Source: Zanthoxylum bungeanum | Taxonomy: Eukaryota; Streptophyta; Magnoliopsida; Sapindales; Rutaceae | Assembly (NCBI GenBank): GCA_019454045.1 | Contig: SKCR01025335.1 | Span: 310,001-374,000, forward strand | Direction: 5' to 3' | DNA length: 64,000 nt | In this document: positions 24,730 to 38,875 of the stretch, one piece after another | Layout: the number at the start of each line of letters is the position of its first letter | How positions within the stretch are numbered: position 1 is the first letter of the stretch | Program-made: the position numbers and the translations under genes | Notes under the pieces: model-generated | Seen by the model: only the letters and a program-made list of their open reading frames with translations | The model's database searches: none | What the model was told of the DNA's origin: nothing

Positions 24730-24826
24730 ATTCAAACATCCAATTTAATCAAATCATGCTCAAAATCAATTTACCCAATTTGAAGCCCTAAATCAATTTC
24801 ATGCTCAACCTTGCTCAAGATACCAT
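24730..24826 (-). other. First 97 bp of the leader of element D, with PBS
   Basis: The PBS on the minus strand is TGGTATCTTGAGC (about 24,813-24,825), next to the LTR end at 24,827. The first five bases are the second TSD copy of B; the leader continues at 4,857. Confidence 0.8.
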
Positions 24827-25821
24827 TGTTGGTGTTTGCTAATGTCCCAAGATCATAAAAAACCATGAAATAAGTACAAATACAAATCAACGAAGTTGCG
24901 GAATACTCACATCGATCGGTTGAGCAACGCTTTGATGAACAAAAATCGATTTCTGCTCTTTGACAGTTCATGGCAGTGAGCAATCCATGGTCCTCCATTT
25001 TCGGTTCCATCTCCAAGAATCCAAGCTCCAAGCTTCATCAAATGATTCTCGGCTCATGAGTGGACTTCCCTATCATCTTCACATGACTTCATAGTGTGCT
25101 AGCACTCCCAATTTTGCCACAAAATCGTGACATCACACCCAACAAGTATTAGCAGTGCAACATACGACTGAAGTGACCAACATATGTCGATCCAGTATCG
25201 AATGATCACGTGCTAGGCCTGAGGCTGGAATTGTGTCTGCCCCGTACGAAGCACATGTCGAATGTCTGGTGACTAGTCTCTATAATCGGATATACATGAC
25301 CTTGTCATAATATCCCGATAGCTGCAGCATTTAAGAGAACCAGTCCCGTATCCTACGTGACCATCATCTCCATATGACTGAAGTGATACTTCCGTCTTGA
25401 CATCACACCCAACACACTAAGATTCTCAATATACCCACATAGGCGTACACAGAACCTGTTAAAGCCCTGGACGATCGCAACCAAAGTATATTGATTGTCG
25501 CAAGTATTAGCAGTGCAAGTCTCAGGTTAAGACCAAATACACCTACCCTGATTTCAGACTTCCATAGACACATAGTCATACTACCAACGGAATTCCGAGG
25601 GGGTCTATCCAGAGCGAAGCTGTTTCCCGTACCATCGGTAAAACACAACCTCCTATTACACTTGCATGAGTATCCTATACCCAAATATATGAGAACTATG
25701 TCGTTATGCCCTCACAACACGCACAAGTGTAATACTAGTCTCTTACGTATTTATCGATGTCCAATCTCGATAATACTCTAACTAGGGATATTTAATGATT
25801 AATCCTTCGTGGACTAATACT
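24827..25821 (-). repeat. 5' LTR of element D, left piece, internally deleted
   Basis: It starts TGTTGGTGTTTG (the LTR end in element orientation). Sequence typical of the last 300 bp of the LTR runs to about 25,126 and then jumps to mid-LTR sequence at about 25,177, so several hundred bp including the promoter area and hairpin chain are missing. The junction carries about 50 bp of patchwork filler copied from sites within 400 bp. The piece ends at TSD ATACT, where element C inserted. Confidence 0.88.
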
Positions 25822-27871
25822 TGTTGGACAATTATGACCCATAGCGTCACTATTTATACAGATCACGGTGTTGTTGTACAAATTAACTATGTGAAAAATG
25901 AGATTGCACTCTTATCATTTGTGATTAGATCACCTAGATATATAAATGATAGGAGGTCCCTATGATTTGTTCCTGGACGGAGAATGATATGAGACAGTAT
26001 CAGTCCACGAAGGATAAATCATCAAATATCCCTAGTCAGAGTATTATCGAGATTGGACATCGATAATTACGTAAAAGACTGTTATTACACTTGTGCGCGT
26101 TGTGAGGGCACAACGGCAAAGTTCTCATATATTTGGTATATGATACTCATGCAAGTGTAATAGAGGTTGTGTTTTACCGATGGTACGGGAAACAGCTTCA
26201 CTCTGGATAAACCTCCTCAGAATTCCATTGGTAGTATGACTATGTGTCTATGGAAGTCCGAAATCAGGGTAGGTGTATTTGGTCTTAACCTGAGACTTGC
26301 ACCGGTACTACTTGCGACAATAAATATACATTGGTTGCGGTCGTCCAGGATTTTAACAGGTTATGTGTACGCCAATTCTGGGTATATTGAGAATCATAAT
26401 GTGTTGGGTGTGATGTCAAGACGGAAGTATCACTCCAGTCATAGTGGAGATGATGGTCACGTAGGATACGGGAACTGGTTCTCTTAAATGCTGCAGCTAT
26501 CGGGATATTATGACAAGGTCATGTATATCCGATTATAGAGACTAGTCACCAGACTTCGACATGTGCTTCGTACGGGGCAGACACAATTCCAGCCTCAGGC
26601 CTAGCACGTGATCATTCGATACTGGATCGACATACACAATACCATGTATACTACGCCTGATATAGATCGCTTATTCATGTAAGCATATTTCTGGAGAATT
26701 GGGTAGGCATGACGCTTTGCTAAAAGCCAACCTTGCCTTGTAAATCGGTATAAACGTAGTACTAGGTACTTACGTGTTCGGATAGTCCGACGACCGTATT
26801 TACTGCCAATATATCCGGGGATCTCATGGGTCGCTTCCCGAAGATTCACCGATGACGTATGACTCACACTTTAATTAATCTGGGATTAATTAGAAGAGAG
26901 AGAAAATTAATCTGGGATTAATTGCGGAGATATTTTATCTGGGATAAAATATCAATTAAAGAGAGATAACGATTAATTTGGAATTAATCGATTAAATAAT
27001 ATATTTGATATATTATAAGAAATTGGATTTCGACGCGGAATTAAAATTAGATTTTAATTCGAGTGAACGAGTTAATTTATAATTAATTCGTTAGCGATGT
27101 GAATAGTGATTTTGCTAGGCGTAATCTTTTAATTGCGTCGCAACGGAAAATTCGTTAATTTGGATTTAGCGAACCCGAGCTCGGGATTGTTTGCGAGCGC
27201 ATTCGCATTTCAAATTCGAGTGCGGCACGTAAGTCAAATCAAGCGTCAAATCATTAGTCACATCAAGCGTCAAATCACATGTCACTTTGAGTGATGTGAC
27301 AATTGATTGATTAATTGATATGAGTTGATGTAAGATGATGACAAGCATTTAATGCTTGACTTTTTTGAAAAAGAATTATGGTATATGTTTAATTTTTTTT
27401 AGAAAACAATTCACCTTTTACACATTTCTCTCTCTCTCTCTCTTTTTCCCTCCTATTTCTCTCTCGGACTTAGACCGATTCATGTTCTTCTTTTCTGGTT
27501 CATCACCGTGAAATACAAGGAAGAAAAGAGTTGATTTTGTTGCAAAATCAAAGTGCTAGCACACTCTAGGAGACATACCAAGGTGATAGGGCAGTGATTT
27601 CGTGAGCTTGGAATCCATTTTGGAAGCTTGGAGCTTGAAGACAACAATGGAGGACCATGACCGATTTTGAGGAAGAAAAACAGTGGACTGCCGAATCCTT
27701 GGAGCCCAAACCAGTGAATTTATCGAGCTTGACAGAGGAAGGAAATGGAGTTTTGTTCTTCTATGCATCCAATCCGTTCATTGTGAGTATAATTTTGCAC
27801 CTCATTTGATGTGTATTCATACTCATTTCTTGCTTGATAATGATCATTGGGATGTTTAGAAAACACCAACA
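25822..27871 (+). repeat. 5' LTR of element C
   Basis: A 2,050-bp LTR ending AAACACCAACA. It has the hairpin chain at about 26,871-27,092 with three TGG-centred palindromes, then a region rich in TCTCTCTC. It matches 36,835-38,875 with many scattered substitutions and indels, so C looks older than B. Confidence 0.92.
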
Positions 27872-30569
27872 ATGGTATCCAGAGCCATTTGAGCATGAAA
27901 CATTAATTAGGGTAAAATTTTGGGCTTTTTTATTTGAGCATATTTGGATGAAATTGAATGTTTGAGTATGCTTAATTGATGATAACATAGTGTTATGCAT
28001 TGTCAATTTGATGAATTTTGAATTGGACAAATTTTCCCCAATTACATTAGCTTGGCCGAATGTATGTTAATTCCCTAAGTCTTGGAATTTTTTGATTTTG
28101 ATTATTGGATGAGTTGAAATCGATTGGGTAATGTTGATTGTGGATGCAATTGGATTGGAATCAGAATCGGACTACTAAAACCCTAAATAGCTGAGACAAA
28201 AAGCATGGAAATTGGGTTTGATTTTTGATAAATTATGTTGGACATGATTTAATGTAGATGAGCATGATTAATTGTACAAATTTGGTGTTTTGGAAATATT
28301 GATTTGGGTAATTAATAATGCTATGCACTTTGTGTAATTAAATTGTAAAATTGGATTTTGTAATTTAATTATATTTGGCCTTAAAAATTGGATTTGGGCT
28401 TTTAAAGTTGTTATTGGGCTTATTGGGCTTGGTTGTACCAAGTTAGGTTTAGGCCAAATGGATTGGATCCAATTGGGCCCAAAACCGCATCCATAAAGCC
28501 CAGATGCGACTAATGGACCGTTAAAGTTTAATTGGGCCTAATGGGCCAAAATTGATTTATGGGCTTATGGGGTAATTCCCGGATTGGATTTTGGTTATTC
28601 GGTTTGACCCGAGTTGACCAAAAGTCCACGCCTTAAGAAATTAATTAAAAGTCCATTGGACTTTAATTAAATTGATGTTGGACGTTAATCGGGCTTTGAG
28701 ACCCGTAACGATTAAATTTGGAATTTGAATCGTAAAAAGTTCATTAATAAAGTGTGTTATTTAATTTGGAATTAAATGGTGAATTAGTATTAAATACAAA
28801 TTGAATTGGATTTAATTTTGTTGTTTAATTTAATTCGAGAATTCGTACTTTGAGTACTTATTCGAAAAACGAGTTTGAATCGAGCAAAATCAAATCGTTG
28901 TTTGAACATTGGATGGTCACTAATTATCAGATTAATTAATTTGATTAGATTGATTGATAACATGCTTGTGCGATTACATGATTGCGATGCATGAATAATA
29001 TATATCGGATGGATATTAGAAGGGTGGGGCAATTTTAGAAATTGTTGTAATAAATTTAGAATATATTAATTGGACCTGCGTGTCCAGCCTTTTCACCTCC
29101 ATACTCTTTGTATTCTCTTCTCACCTATTCCCCTCAATGTAAATGAGGTTTCTTTAGAAGTGTAGTGTAACGGGTAGAAGTAAATACATGTGCTAGTGGG
29201 AGAGAGAAATAGAGAGATTTGATCTAGGATCAATGTGTAAAGTATCCATCCGCATATCATTATTATTTTATTATACGCGCTTTATTATGTGTTTAGAATG
29301 CATGTTTAAGGGTGTATGATGATGAGACCTTAACAAAGATAATAAATTGGTTTCCAATTTTCACGCGAAAAACCCTCAAATAATATTAAGCGTTTTTCTT
29401 TCCATTGAGTGATCCTTACTCAAGATCCGAGACTGACATTGGCTTGTTGGCCAAAGTCAAGGCTTTTGTCTGTCGAGGATGTGTTTGAATCACGAAGGCT
29501 TTATTCCATATTGGTGTCTTGTCCAAGTTGTGGTTTGTTGGCCAAAGTCAAGACCACTTCTTGTCCATCGACATTGATTACGAACCTTTCCATTGTCAAT
29601 GGGTCGCGCTTAACTGGGATCACTAAGTTTGTTGTGCCAAAGCCAAGGCTTAGTCGGTTCAGAGGAAAAAGGTTAGGTAATACATTGGATGTATTGGCAT
29701 ATATAAGATATATGTTTCGGACTTGGATGTCCCCCTACTGGATCTAGGAATTGGATCGGATCCAATCGATCTTAGAGATCTACCTAGTTAATTATCATAC
29801 AATTTGTTGGCCAAAGTAAAGATTTTGCGATATTTAACGGGATCCTAGCCCGCTAGGAACCACGGTTTCCCGAGTACTCGACAGAGGGTTAGAGGCTCGC
29901 CGAAAAATAGTGGGAGGCAAGAATTGAATTTGCAATATTCGTTTAATTACTTGTCTTACGTGCTCAATCACAAATATCAATTCGTCAAATAAATTAAATG
30001 TTAGTTGGACTAATATTTAAATTGTTGTTTTAATTAATAGTTGGACTGTATTCAAATTATTTCAATTTATAGTTGATTTTATAATTGGATTATAGTAATC
30101 AATATAATTGAATTTAACAAATTAAAATTATAGTTGATTAAATAGTTGGACTATTAGAATCAAGATTAAATTGAAAGATTAACATTTAAAACATAATCCT
30201 GGGGAAAATGTATTTAAATGGTTTAATTTTCAAATTGGGAATAATATTTCAGGATGGTCCTGAAAAAAATAAGTTACTTTATTTGATAAAATAACATATT
30301 AAGCCTAAGCCTGGAGTTAAGTAAATAGTAGAGCATAATCTTTGGAGGATTTATGTGATGATAACTTTAGTGCTTAATCCATTAAGCTTGTCGCAGTAAA
30401 CTCATTAATTTCTGAATCAGAACTACGGATTAGATCCTTAAAGTATGATACAGAAATTGAAGGATCTTCATAAATCTATGTTTAGATTTTAGAAGTACTA
30501 AAATTGTAATACTTAACTCTTGGAGAGTTAATGACTATTCTCAAGGAGACAAAGTCAAAATTTGCAATA
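27872..30569 (+). other. Untranslated leader of element C
   Basis: Same layout as the other leaders: CTTGGCCGAA phrases, TGGGCC/TGGGCT block (28,375-28,700), TTGTTGGCCAAAGTCAAG block (29,445-29,815) and TTGGACTA repeats (about 30,003-30,155). A short sense frame (29,409-29,747) within the second block is not recognisable as a gene. Confidence 0.7.
27873..27886 (+). promoter_or_regulatory. Primer-binding site of element C
   Basis: TGGTATCCAGAGCC lies one base after the LTR, differing from the canonical initiator-tRNA-Met complement by one inserted C. Confidence 0.8.
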
Positions 30570-32138
30570 AGGCAAGTAGCGCAAGGCACACCTTACTTCG
30601 ATATTCTAGAAACCCGAAAGCTTGGCCAAAGGCTTCTGGAATATGAAAAGGGCAAAGGAAAAATCATTATAATCTTCTGAGAAGATAAAGGACATATCCT
30701 AAAATGTCTGCCTAATTGTGGCAAACGGGATCGCGAAAGCGTGACTGCCGTTTGGACAAAGCAGACATGAAGGAATTGAAGAACGGGCAAGGCTCTGACT
30801 TCAAATATGTTTGTCAACATTATGTTCACAACTAGTATTAAAATTGGATTTTAAATACTTAGTGTGGTACATAAATATATATTGATGTTCAAAATCTGTT
30901 TTGAACAGGATACTGACTTCAATAGAGATTTATCTGCGAGTTAGAAACATGACGAAAATCGCTGTTTCAACCGTAGATACCTATTTTACGAACTACCCTC
31001 GGGTTTGTACCTAAATTTAGAAACTGTTATAATGTAACTAGTTTGACTATATAAATTATCTCTATATCAGTGTTTAATCCATTGCGGATTGACCTTTATA
31101 TTCTAAGACACTAAAGTGTTTTATTTTATAAAGATGATATTGAGATAAACACATTAGATGTGAATAACAGAATTTATATTTTGAATATAAATAAAATCTC
31201 AAACATATAACATGACAAACAATTAGCTCAAACTGATTTGATCAGAAGAAACATATTGTGGCATTATTGTCTTGGACACAATTAAACAAGAATCGTATAT
31301 CCACACTTTTGAAGAGTGGATACTAGGACTGTTTTGATTTCATTCAAATAAAGTCTACGAATCTAGTTTATTGGGCAATGTGCCTATAATACTATTTACT
31401 TGGTAAAAGTGCAAGTGCCACCGATCTGTTAGCTCTAGTTCATAGTGAAACAAGTGGGCCCATGTCTAGCTAGGCTAGATGTGGATAAGAATATTTCGTG
31501 ACCTTTACGGATGTGGCATTGCGTTATGGTTGTGTGTTTCTTTTGAAGAACACAAATCAGAAACTTTTAAAGTTTCGACACGAAATAGACAAATAGATCG
31601 GCTAAAGTATTAAACCGTCACGGTATGACCGTAATAGAAAATACTTAAGTAATAAGTTTCTAGAATACTTGAAAGAGTATAGTTTTAATGAGGACTCCTT
31701 ACGGAACACATCAATCTTGACGGTGTGTCCGAACCGAAAAACCGAATTATGTTAGACATGATAAGGCTAATCATGAGTCGCTCTGAGCTACCATTTCCTT
31801 CAACGGATAAGCTTTAAACAGTGCATAACTTATTTAGAATAAGGTTCCATAAAATCTGTTTGACAGATATCATATTAGATATGAATAGGAAAGAAACCAG
31901 GTTTCTCATTCCTGAATATTGGGTATGCTAGGCATATGTTTGGATGATACCAAACTAAAACCCAAATTGGATAAGTGCCAATTGTAGGTTATCCTAGGGA
32001 TACCAAAGTATAGTACTTATACAAACTCACGAGAGAACAATTTAATTGTTTCTCACCATGCGGTTTTCCTAAGAGGAATACCGATATGCAGTGGTAAGTG
32101 GGAGGATAGTAAAACTCGATGAAAATCGGAGTAACACT
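28842..32138 (+). repeat. Tandem duplication in element C, copy 1
   Basis: It runs from the leader (TTCGTACTTTGAGTAC) through the decayed gag, protease and integrase to the start of the RT region. Copy 2 follows after a 17-bp junction. Offsets of 3,314 bp near the start and 3,298 bp near the end show only small indels. Confidence 0.9.
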
Positions 32139-35100
32139 TATTCGAAAAACGAGTTTTCGTACTTTGAGTACTTATTCGAAAAACGAGTTTGAATCGAGCA
32201 AAATCAAATCGTTGTTTGAACATTGGATGGTCACTAATTATCAGATTAATTAATTTGATTAGATTGATTGATAACATGCTTGTGCGATTACATGATTGCG
32301 ATGCATGAATAATATATATCGGATGGATATTAGAAGGGTGGGGTAATTTTAGAAATTGTTGTAATAAATTTAGAATATATTAATTGGACCTGCGTGTCCA
32401 GCCTTTTCACCTCCATACTCTTTGTATTCTCTTCTCACATATTCCCCTCAATGTAAATGAGGTTTCTTTAGAAGTGTAGTGTAACGGGTAGAAGTAAATA
32501 CATGTGCTAGTGGGAGAGAGAAATAGAGAGATTTGATCTAGGATCAATGTGTAAAGTATCCATCCGCATATCATTATTATTTTATTATACGCGCTTTATT
32601 ATGTGTTTAGAATGCATGTTTAAGGTGTATGATGATGAGACCTTAACAAAGATAATAAATTGGTTTCCAATTTTCACGCGAAAAACCCTCAAATAATATT
32701 AAGCGTTTTTCTTCCATTGAGTGATCCTTACTCAAGATCCGAGACTGCATTGGCTTGTTGGCCAAAGTCAAGGCTTTTGTCTGTCGAGGATGTGTTTGAA
32801 TCACGAAGGCTTTATTCCATATTGGTGTCTTGTCCAAGTTGTGGTTTGTTGGCCAAAGTCAAGACCACTTCTTGTCCATCGACATTGATTACGAAGCTTT
32901 CCATTGTCAATGGGTCGCGCTTAACTGGGATCACTAAGTTTGTTGTGCCAAAGCCAAGGCTTAGTCGGTTCAGAGGAAAAAGGTTAGGTAATACATTGGA
33001 TGTATTGGCATATATAAGATATATGTTTCGGACTTGGATGTCCCCCTACTGGATCTAGGAATTGGATCGGATCCAATCGATCTTAGAGATCTACCTAGTT
33101 AATTATCATACAATTTGTTGGCCAAAGTAAAGATTTTGCGATATTTAACGGGATCCTAGCCCGCTAGGAACCACGGTTTCCCGAGTACTCGACAGAGGGT
33201 TAGAGGCTCGCCGAAAAATAGTGGGAGGCAAGAATTGAATTTGCAATATTCGTTTATTACTTGTCTTACGTGCTCAATCACAAATATCAATTCGTCAAAT
33301 AAATTAAATGTTAGTTGGACTAATATTTAAATTGTTGTTTTAATTAATAGTTGGACTGTATTCAAATTATTTCAATTTATAGTTGATTTTATAATTGGAT
33401 TATAGTAATCAATATAATTGAATTTAACAAATTAAAATTATAGTTGATTAAATAGTTGGACTATTAGAATCAAGATTAAATTGAAAGATTGACATTTAAA
33501 ACATAATCCTGGGGAAAATGTATTTAAATGGTTTAATTTTCAAATTGGGAATAATATTTCAGGATGGTCCTGGAAAATAATAAGTTACTTTATTTGATAA
33601 AATAACATATTAAGCCTAAGCCTGGAGTTAAGTAAATAGTAGAGCATAATCTTTGGAGGATTTATGTGATGATAACTTTAGTGCTTAATCCATTAAGCTT
33701 GTCGCAGTAAACTCATTAATTTCTGAATCAGAACTACGGATTAGATCCTTAAAGTATGATACAGAAATTGAAGGATCTTCATAAATCTATGTTTAGATTT
33801 TAGAAGTACTAAAATTGTAATACTTAACTCTTGGAGAGTTAATGACTATTCTCAAGGAGACAAAGTCAAAATTTGCAATAAGGCAAGTAGCGCAAGGCAC
33901 ACCTTACTTCGATATTCTAGAAACCCGAAAGCTTGGCCAAAGGCTTCTGGAATATGAAAAGGGCAAAGGAAAATCATTATAATCTTCTGAGAAGATAAAG
34001 GACATATCCTAAAATGTCTGCCTAATTGTGGCAAACGGGATCGCGAAAGCGTGACTGCCGTTTGGACAAAGCAGACATGAAGGAATAGAAGAACGGGCAA
34101 GGCTCTGACTTCAAATATGTTTGTCAACATTATGTTCACAACTAGTATTAAAATTGGATTTTAAATACTTAGTGTGGTACATAATATATATTGATGTTCA
34201 AAATCTGTTTTGAACAGGATACTGACTTCAATAGAGATTTATCTGCGAGTTAGAAACATGACGAAAATCGCTGTTTCAACCGTAGATACCTATTTTACAA
34301 CTACCCTCGGTTTGTACCTAAATTTAGAAACTGTTATAATGTAACTAGTTTGACTATATAATTATCTCTATATCAGTGTTTAATCCATTGCGGATTGACC
34401 TTTATATTCTAAGACACTAAAGTGTTTTATTTTATAAAGATGATATTGAGATAAACACATTAGATGTGAATAACAGATTTATATTTTGAATATAAATAAA
34501 ATCCAAACATATAACATGACAAACAATTAGCTCAAACTGATTTGATCAGAAGAAACATATTGTGGCATTATTGTCTTGGACACAATTAAACAAGAATCGT
34601 ATATCCACACTTTTGAAGAGTGATACTAGGACTGTTTTGATTTCATTCAAATAAAGTCTACGAATCTAGTTTATTGGGCAATGTGCCTATAATACTATTT
34701 ACTTGGTAAAAGTGCAAGTGCCACCGATCTGTTAGCTCTAGTTCATAGTGAAACAAGTGGGCCCATGTCTAGCTAGGCTAGATGTGGATATGAATATTTC
34801 GTGACCTTTACGGATGTGGCATTGCGTTATGGTTGTGTGTTTTTCTTTTGAAGACACATCAGAAACTTTTAAGTTTCGACACGAAATAGACAATAGATCG
34901 GCTAAAGTATTAAACCGTCACGGTATGACCGTAATAGAAAATACTTAAGTAATAAGTTTCTAGAATACTTGAAAGAGTATAGTTTTAATGAGGACTCCTT
35001 ACGGAACACATCAATCTGACGGTGTCCGAACCGAAAAACCGAATTATGTTAGACATGATAAGGCTAATCATGAGTCGCTCTGAGCTACCATTTCCTTCAA

Positions 35101-36822
35101 CGGATAAGCTTTAAACAGTGCATAACTTATTTAGAATAAGGTTCCATAAAATCTGTTTGACAGATATCATATTAGATATGAATAGGAAAGAAACCAGGTT
35201 TCTCATTCCTGAATATTTGGGTATGCTAGGCATATGTTTGGATGATACCAAACTAAAACCCAAATTGGATAAGTGCCAATTGTAGGTTATCCTAGGGATA
35301 CCAAAGTATAGTACTTATACAAACTCACGAGAGAACAATTTAATTGTTTCTCACCATGCGGTTTTCCTAAGAGGAATACCGATATGCAGTGGTAAGTGGG
35401 AGGATAGTAAAACTCGATGAAAATCGGAGTAATACTGTCCAAGGCACCGAATCTTAATGGAACATAAATAGTTCATCAAGGATGAAACTATACCATTAAT
35501 CTTCAAATACACAAGAACCGCGTAATACGTATGCGGAAGTGATACGAGGTATCGACTCCCCTATTATGGCAAAGTGCCATGAGTCCGAAATGGATTCCAT
35601 GTATATCAACCAAGTTTGGATACTAGTTGATGTACCGCAAGGCATTGTGCCTATTGGTACTTATAAGTCTTCAAGGAAGACATACATGGATGGCAACATA
35701 CCAACGTACTAAGCTAGGCTTGTAGCGGAAAGGTATCGTTATCAACATTGTGTTGATTACGATTCAACCTTTTACCTGTTTCCACGGTAAATCCATTTGG
35801 ATAATGCTTGCTAAAGCTGCATGTTTCATGTATGAAATATGTCAGCTTAACGGGAAAAATCATTTTCCTGAAAAGGAAACCTTTTGGAGGATGTTTACAA
35901 CATCCTGTCGGTTTTGTCGTACTTAAACTAGCAAACAAGGTTTGCAGGTTATTTGATCCATTGTTGGATTGTAGCAAGCATAGGTTCTTGGAATTATCAT
36001 TTTGATTTAATCATAATAGATTATGATTTAATTCAAAACGAAAATGATTCTTGTGTATATAAGAGGGTTATTGGGAGCGCACTGACAGTGGTTGTCCTAT
36101 AAAATAATGATAATACGTCATTTCTTGGAAATGATATTCCCATAATAATAATCGGTGAAAGCTTAGCTTTCATGAAAACTCTCCGAGAAATCATACATTG
36201 AAAAATGTAAGCGACCTGGTGTCTCATACACTTTGAGCATATGGATTCACAAACAGGCCAATCCAAGTGATAGTCACTAGATTGATGTTAAGAACATCCG
36301 TTAGTATCTTAGAGAACTAATGATGCTATCTTAATCTGTGGAGAAGGAGAACTTGAAGTGACTGGAATCACTACTGCAAGTTTCCTAAACCGTTAAAATG
36401 ACTATAAGTCGCAAACGGTACTATAAGTTTGAATGATGGTACAGTGAGCTGGAAATCTTCCAAGCAAGATACTGTTACCGAATAAGCAACAAATGCGGGT
36501 TATTGCTGCAGCTGAGGCAGCAACAGAAGCCATTTGGGTCAATAATAAATCTAATTAGATTAGATATAATTCTGTTAGCAGCTGAGCTAGGCTTGAGCAC
36601 AGGCTAAAGAATTAATGGTCTCATTAACGATCCAGATACATACTTCAATTATTCATCTGATTCGTTCGGATCATACATCATGGTGATGTGATGATCGAAT
36701 AAATCGCATCATATGATAATCATGCAAATCCGCTGACGAAAGCCCTTTCTCAACCTTTTGAGCCAACCGTATATAGTTCGGGTGTCAGACACTCGAGTGA
36801 CTGGCTATAGGCCAAGTGGGAG
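30570..36822 (+). pseudogene. Decayed copia gag-pol of element C (partly duplicated)
   Basis: Copy 1 covers the gag end to early RT (30,570-32,138). Copy 2 repeats this at about 33,870-35,430 after a duplicated leader, and the rest of RT and RNase H follows to 36,822. The zinc-knuckle segment deleted in B and J is still present (30,714-30,740). The RNase H lesion shared with B, E and J is at 36,587-36,597. Lesions in the RT linker match those of B, D and J. No protein can be made. Confidence 0.87.
32156..35430 (+). repeat. Tandem duplication in element C, copy 2
   Basis: Nearly identical to 28,842-32,138. At the join, a TTATTCGAAAAACGAGTTT-like phrase occurs twice (about 32,139 and 32,171), as if the start of the repeat had been copied an extra time. 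After 35,430 only single-copy RT sequence continues. Confidence 0.9.
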
Positions 36823-36823
36823 A

Positions 36824-36834
36824 TTGTTGGACAA
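36824..36834 (+). promoter_or_regulatory. Polypurine tract of element C
   Basis: AAGTGGGAGAT immediately before the 3' LTR. Confidence 0.85.
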
Positions 36835-38875
36835 TTATGACCCATAGCGTCACTATTTGTACAGATCACGGTGTTGTTGTACAAATTAACTATACAACTA
36901 TGTAAAGGATATTGCACTCTTATCATTTGTGATTAGATCACCTAGATATATAATTGATAGGAGGTCCCTATGATTTGTTCATGGACGGAGAATGATATGA
37001 GACAGTATCAGTCCACGATGGATAAATCATCAAATATCCCTAGTCTGAGTATTATCGAGATTGGACATCGATAAATACGTAAAAGACTAGTATTACACTG
37101 TGCGCGTTATGAGGGCACAACGGCATAGTTCTTATATATTTGGGTATAGGATACTCCATGCAAGTGTAATAGGAGGTTGTGTTTTACCGATGGTACGGGA
37201 AACACTTCGCTCTGGATAGTAGACCCCCTCGAATTCCATTGGTAGTATTATGACTATGTGTCTATGGAAGTCCGAAATCAGGGTAGGTGTATTTTGTCTT
37301 AACCTGAGACTTGCACCGCTAATACTTGCGACAATCAATATACTTTGGTTGCGGTCGTCCAGGACTTTAACAGGTGCTGTGTACGCCAATGCTGGGTATA
37401 TTGAGAATCGTAGTGTGTTGGGTGTGATGTCAAGACGAAGTATCACTCCAGTCATAGTGGAGATGATGGTACATAGTATACGGGATTAGTTCTCTTAAAT
37501 GCTTCAGCTAACAGGATATAATGACAAGGTCATGTATATCCGATTATAGAGACTAGTCACCAGACATCCGACATGTGTTTCTTACGGGGCAGACACAATT
37601 CCAGCTCAGGCCTAGCACGTGATCATTCGATACTGGATCGACATACACATACCATGTATACTACGCATGATATAGATCGCTTATTCCTGTAAGCATATTT
37701 CTGGAGAATTGGGTAGGCATGGCGCTTTGCTAGAAGCCAACATTGTCTTGTAAATCGGTATAAACGTAGTACTAGGTACTTACATGTTCGGATAGTCCGA
37801 CGACCGTATTTCTGCCAACATATCTGGGGATTTCATGGGTCGCTTCCCGAAGATTCATCGATGACGTATGACTCGTACTTTAATTAATCTGGGATTAATT
37901 AGAAGAGAGAGAAAATTAATACTGGGATTAATTGCAGAAATATTTTATCTGGGATAAAATATCAATTAAAGAGAGATAAAGATTAATTATGAATTAATCG
38001 ATTAAATAAAATTTGATATATTATAAGAAATTTGGATTTCGACGCGAATTAAAATTAGATTTTAATTTGGGCGAACGAGTTATTTAAAATTAATTCGTTA
38101 GCGACGTGAATAGTGATTTCGCTAGGCATAATCATTTTAATTGCGTCGCAACGGAAAATTCGTTAATTTGGAATTAGTGAACCCAGCCCGGATTGTTTGC
38201 GAGCGCATTCGCATTTCAAATTCGAGTGCGGCACGCAAGTCAAATCAAGCGTCAAATCATTAGTCACATCAAGCGTCAAATCACATGTCACTTTGAGTGA
38301 TGTGAAAATTGATTGATTAATTGATGTGAGTTGATGTGAGATGATGACAAGCATTTAATGCTTGACTTTTTTGAAAAAGAATTATGGTATATGTTTAATT
38401 GTTTTTAGAAAACAATTAACCTTTTACACATTTCTCTCTCTCTCTCTTTTTCCCTCCTCTTTCTCTCTCGGTCTTGGACCGATTCATGTTCTTCTTTTCT
38501 GGTTCATCACCGTGAAACACAAGGAAGAAAAAAGGTGATTTTGTTGCAAAATCAAAGTGCTAGCACACTCTAGGAGACATACCAAGGTGATAGGGCAATG
38601 ATTTCGTGAGCTTGGAATCCATTTTGGAAGCTTGGAGCTTGAAGACAACAATGGAGGACCCTGGCCGATTTTGAGGAAGAAAAACAGTGGACTGCCGAAT
38701 CCTTGTAGCCCAAACCTGTGAGTTTATCGAGCTTGACAGAGGAAGGAAATGGAGTTTTGTTCTTCGATGCATCCAATCCGTTCATTGTGAGTATAATTCT
38801 GCACCTCCTTTGATGTTTATTCATACTTGTTTCTTGCTTGATAATGATCATTGGGATGTTTAGAAAACACCAACA
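36835..38875 (+). repeat. 3' LTR of element C
   Basis: A 2,041-bp LTR beginning TGTTGGACAATTATGACC and ending CACCAACA. It matches the 5' LTR with scattered differences, including a short duplication near 36,888-36,903. Confidence 0.92.

Larger units (their letters stand above)
25822..38875 (+). mobile_element. Element C, full-length non-autonomous Ty1/Copia retrotransposon with internal duplication
   Basis: C begins TGTTGGACAATT at 25,822 and ends CACCAACA at 38,875, flanked by TSD ATACT (25,817-25,821 and 38,876-38,880). It spans 13,054 bp: LTRs of 2,050 and 2,041 bp, a PBS, a long leader, decayed gag-pol and a polypurine tract. About 3.3 kb of the internal region is duplicated in tandem, which explains the unusual length. 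It lies inside the 5' LTR of D; the broken LTR rejoins exactly when C is removed. Confidence 0.93.
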
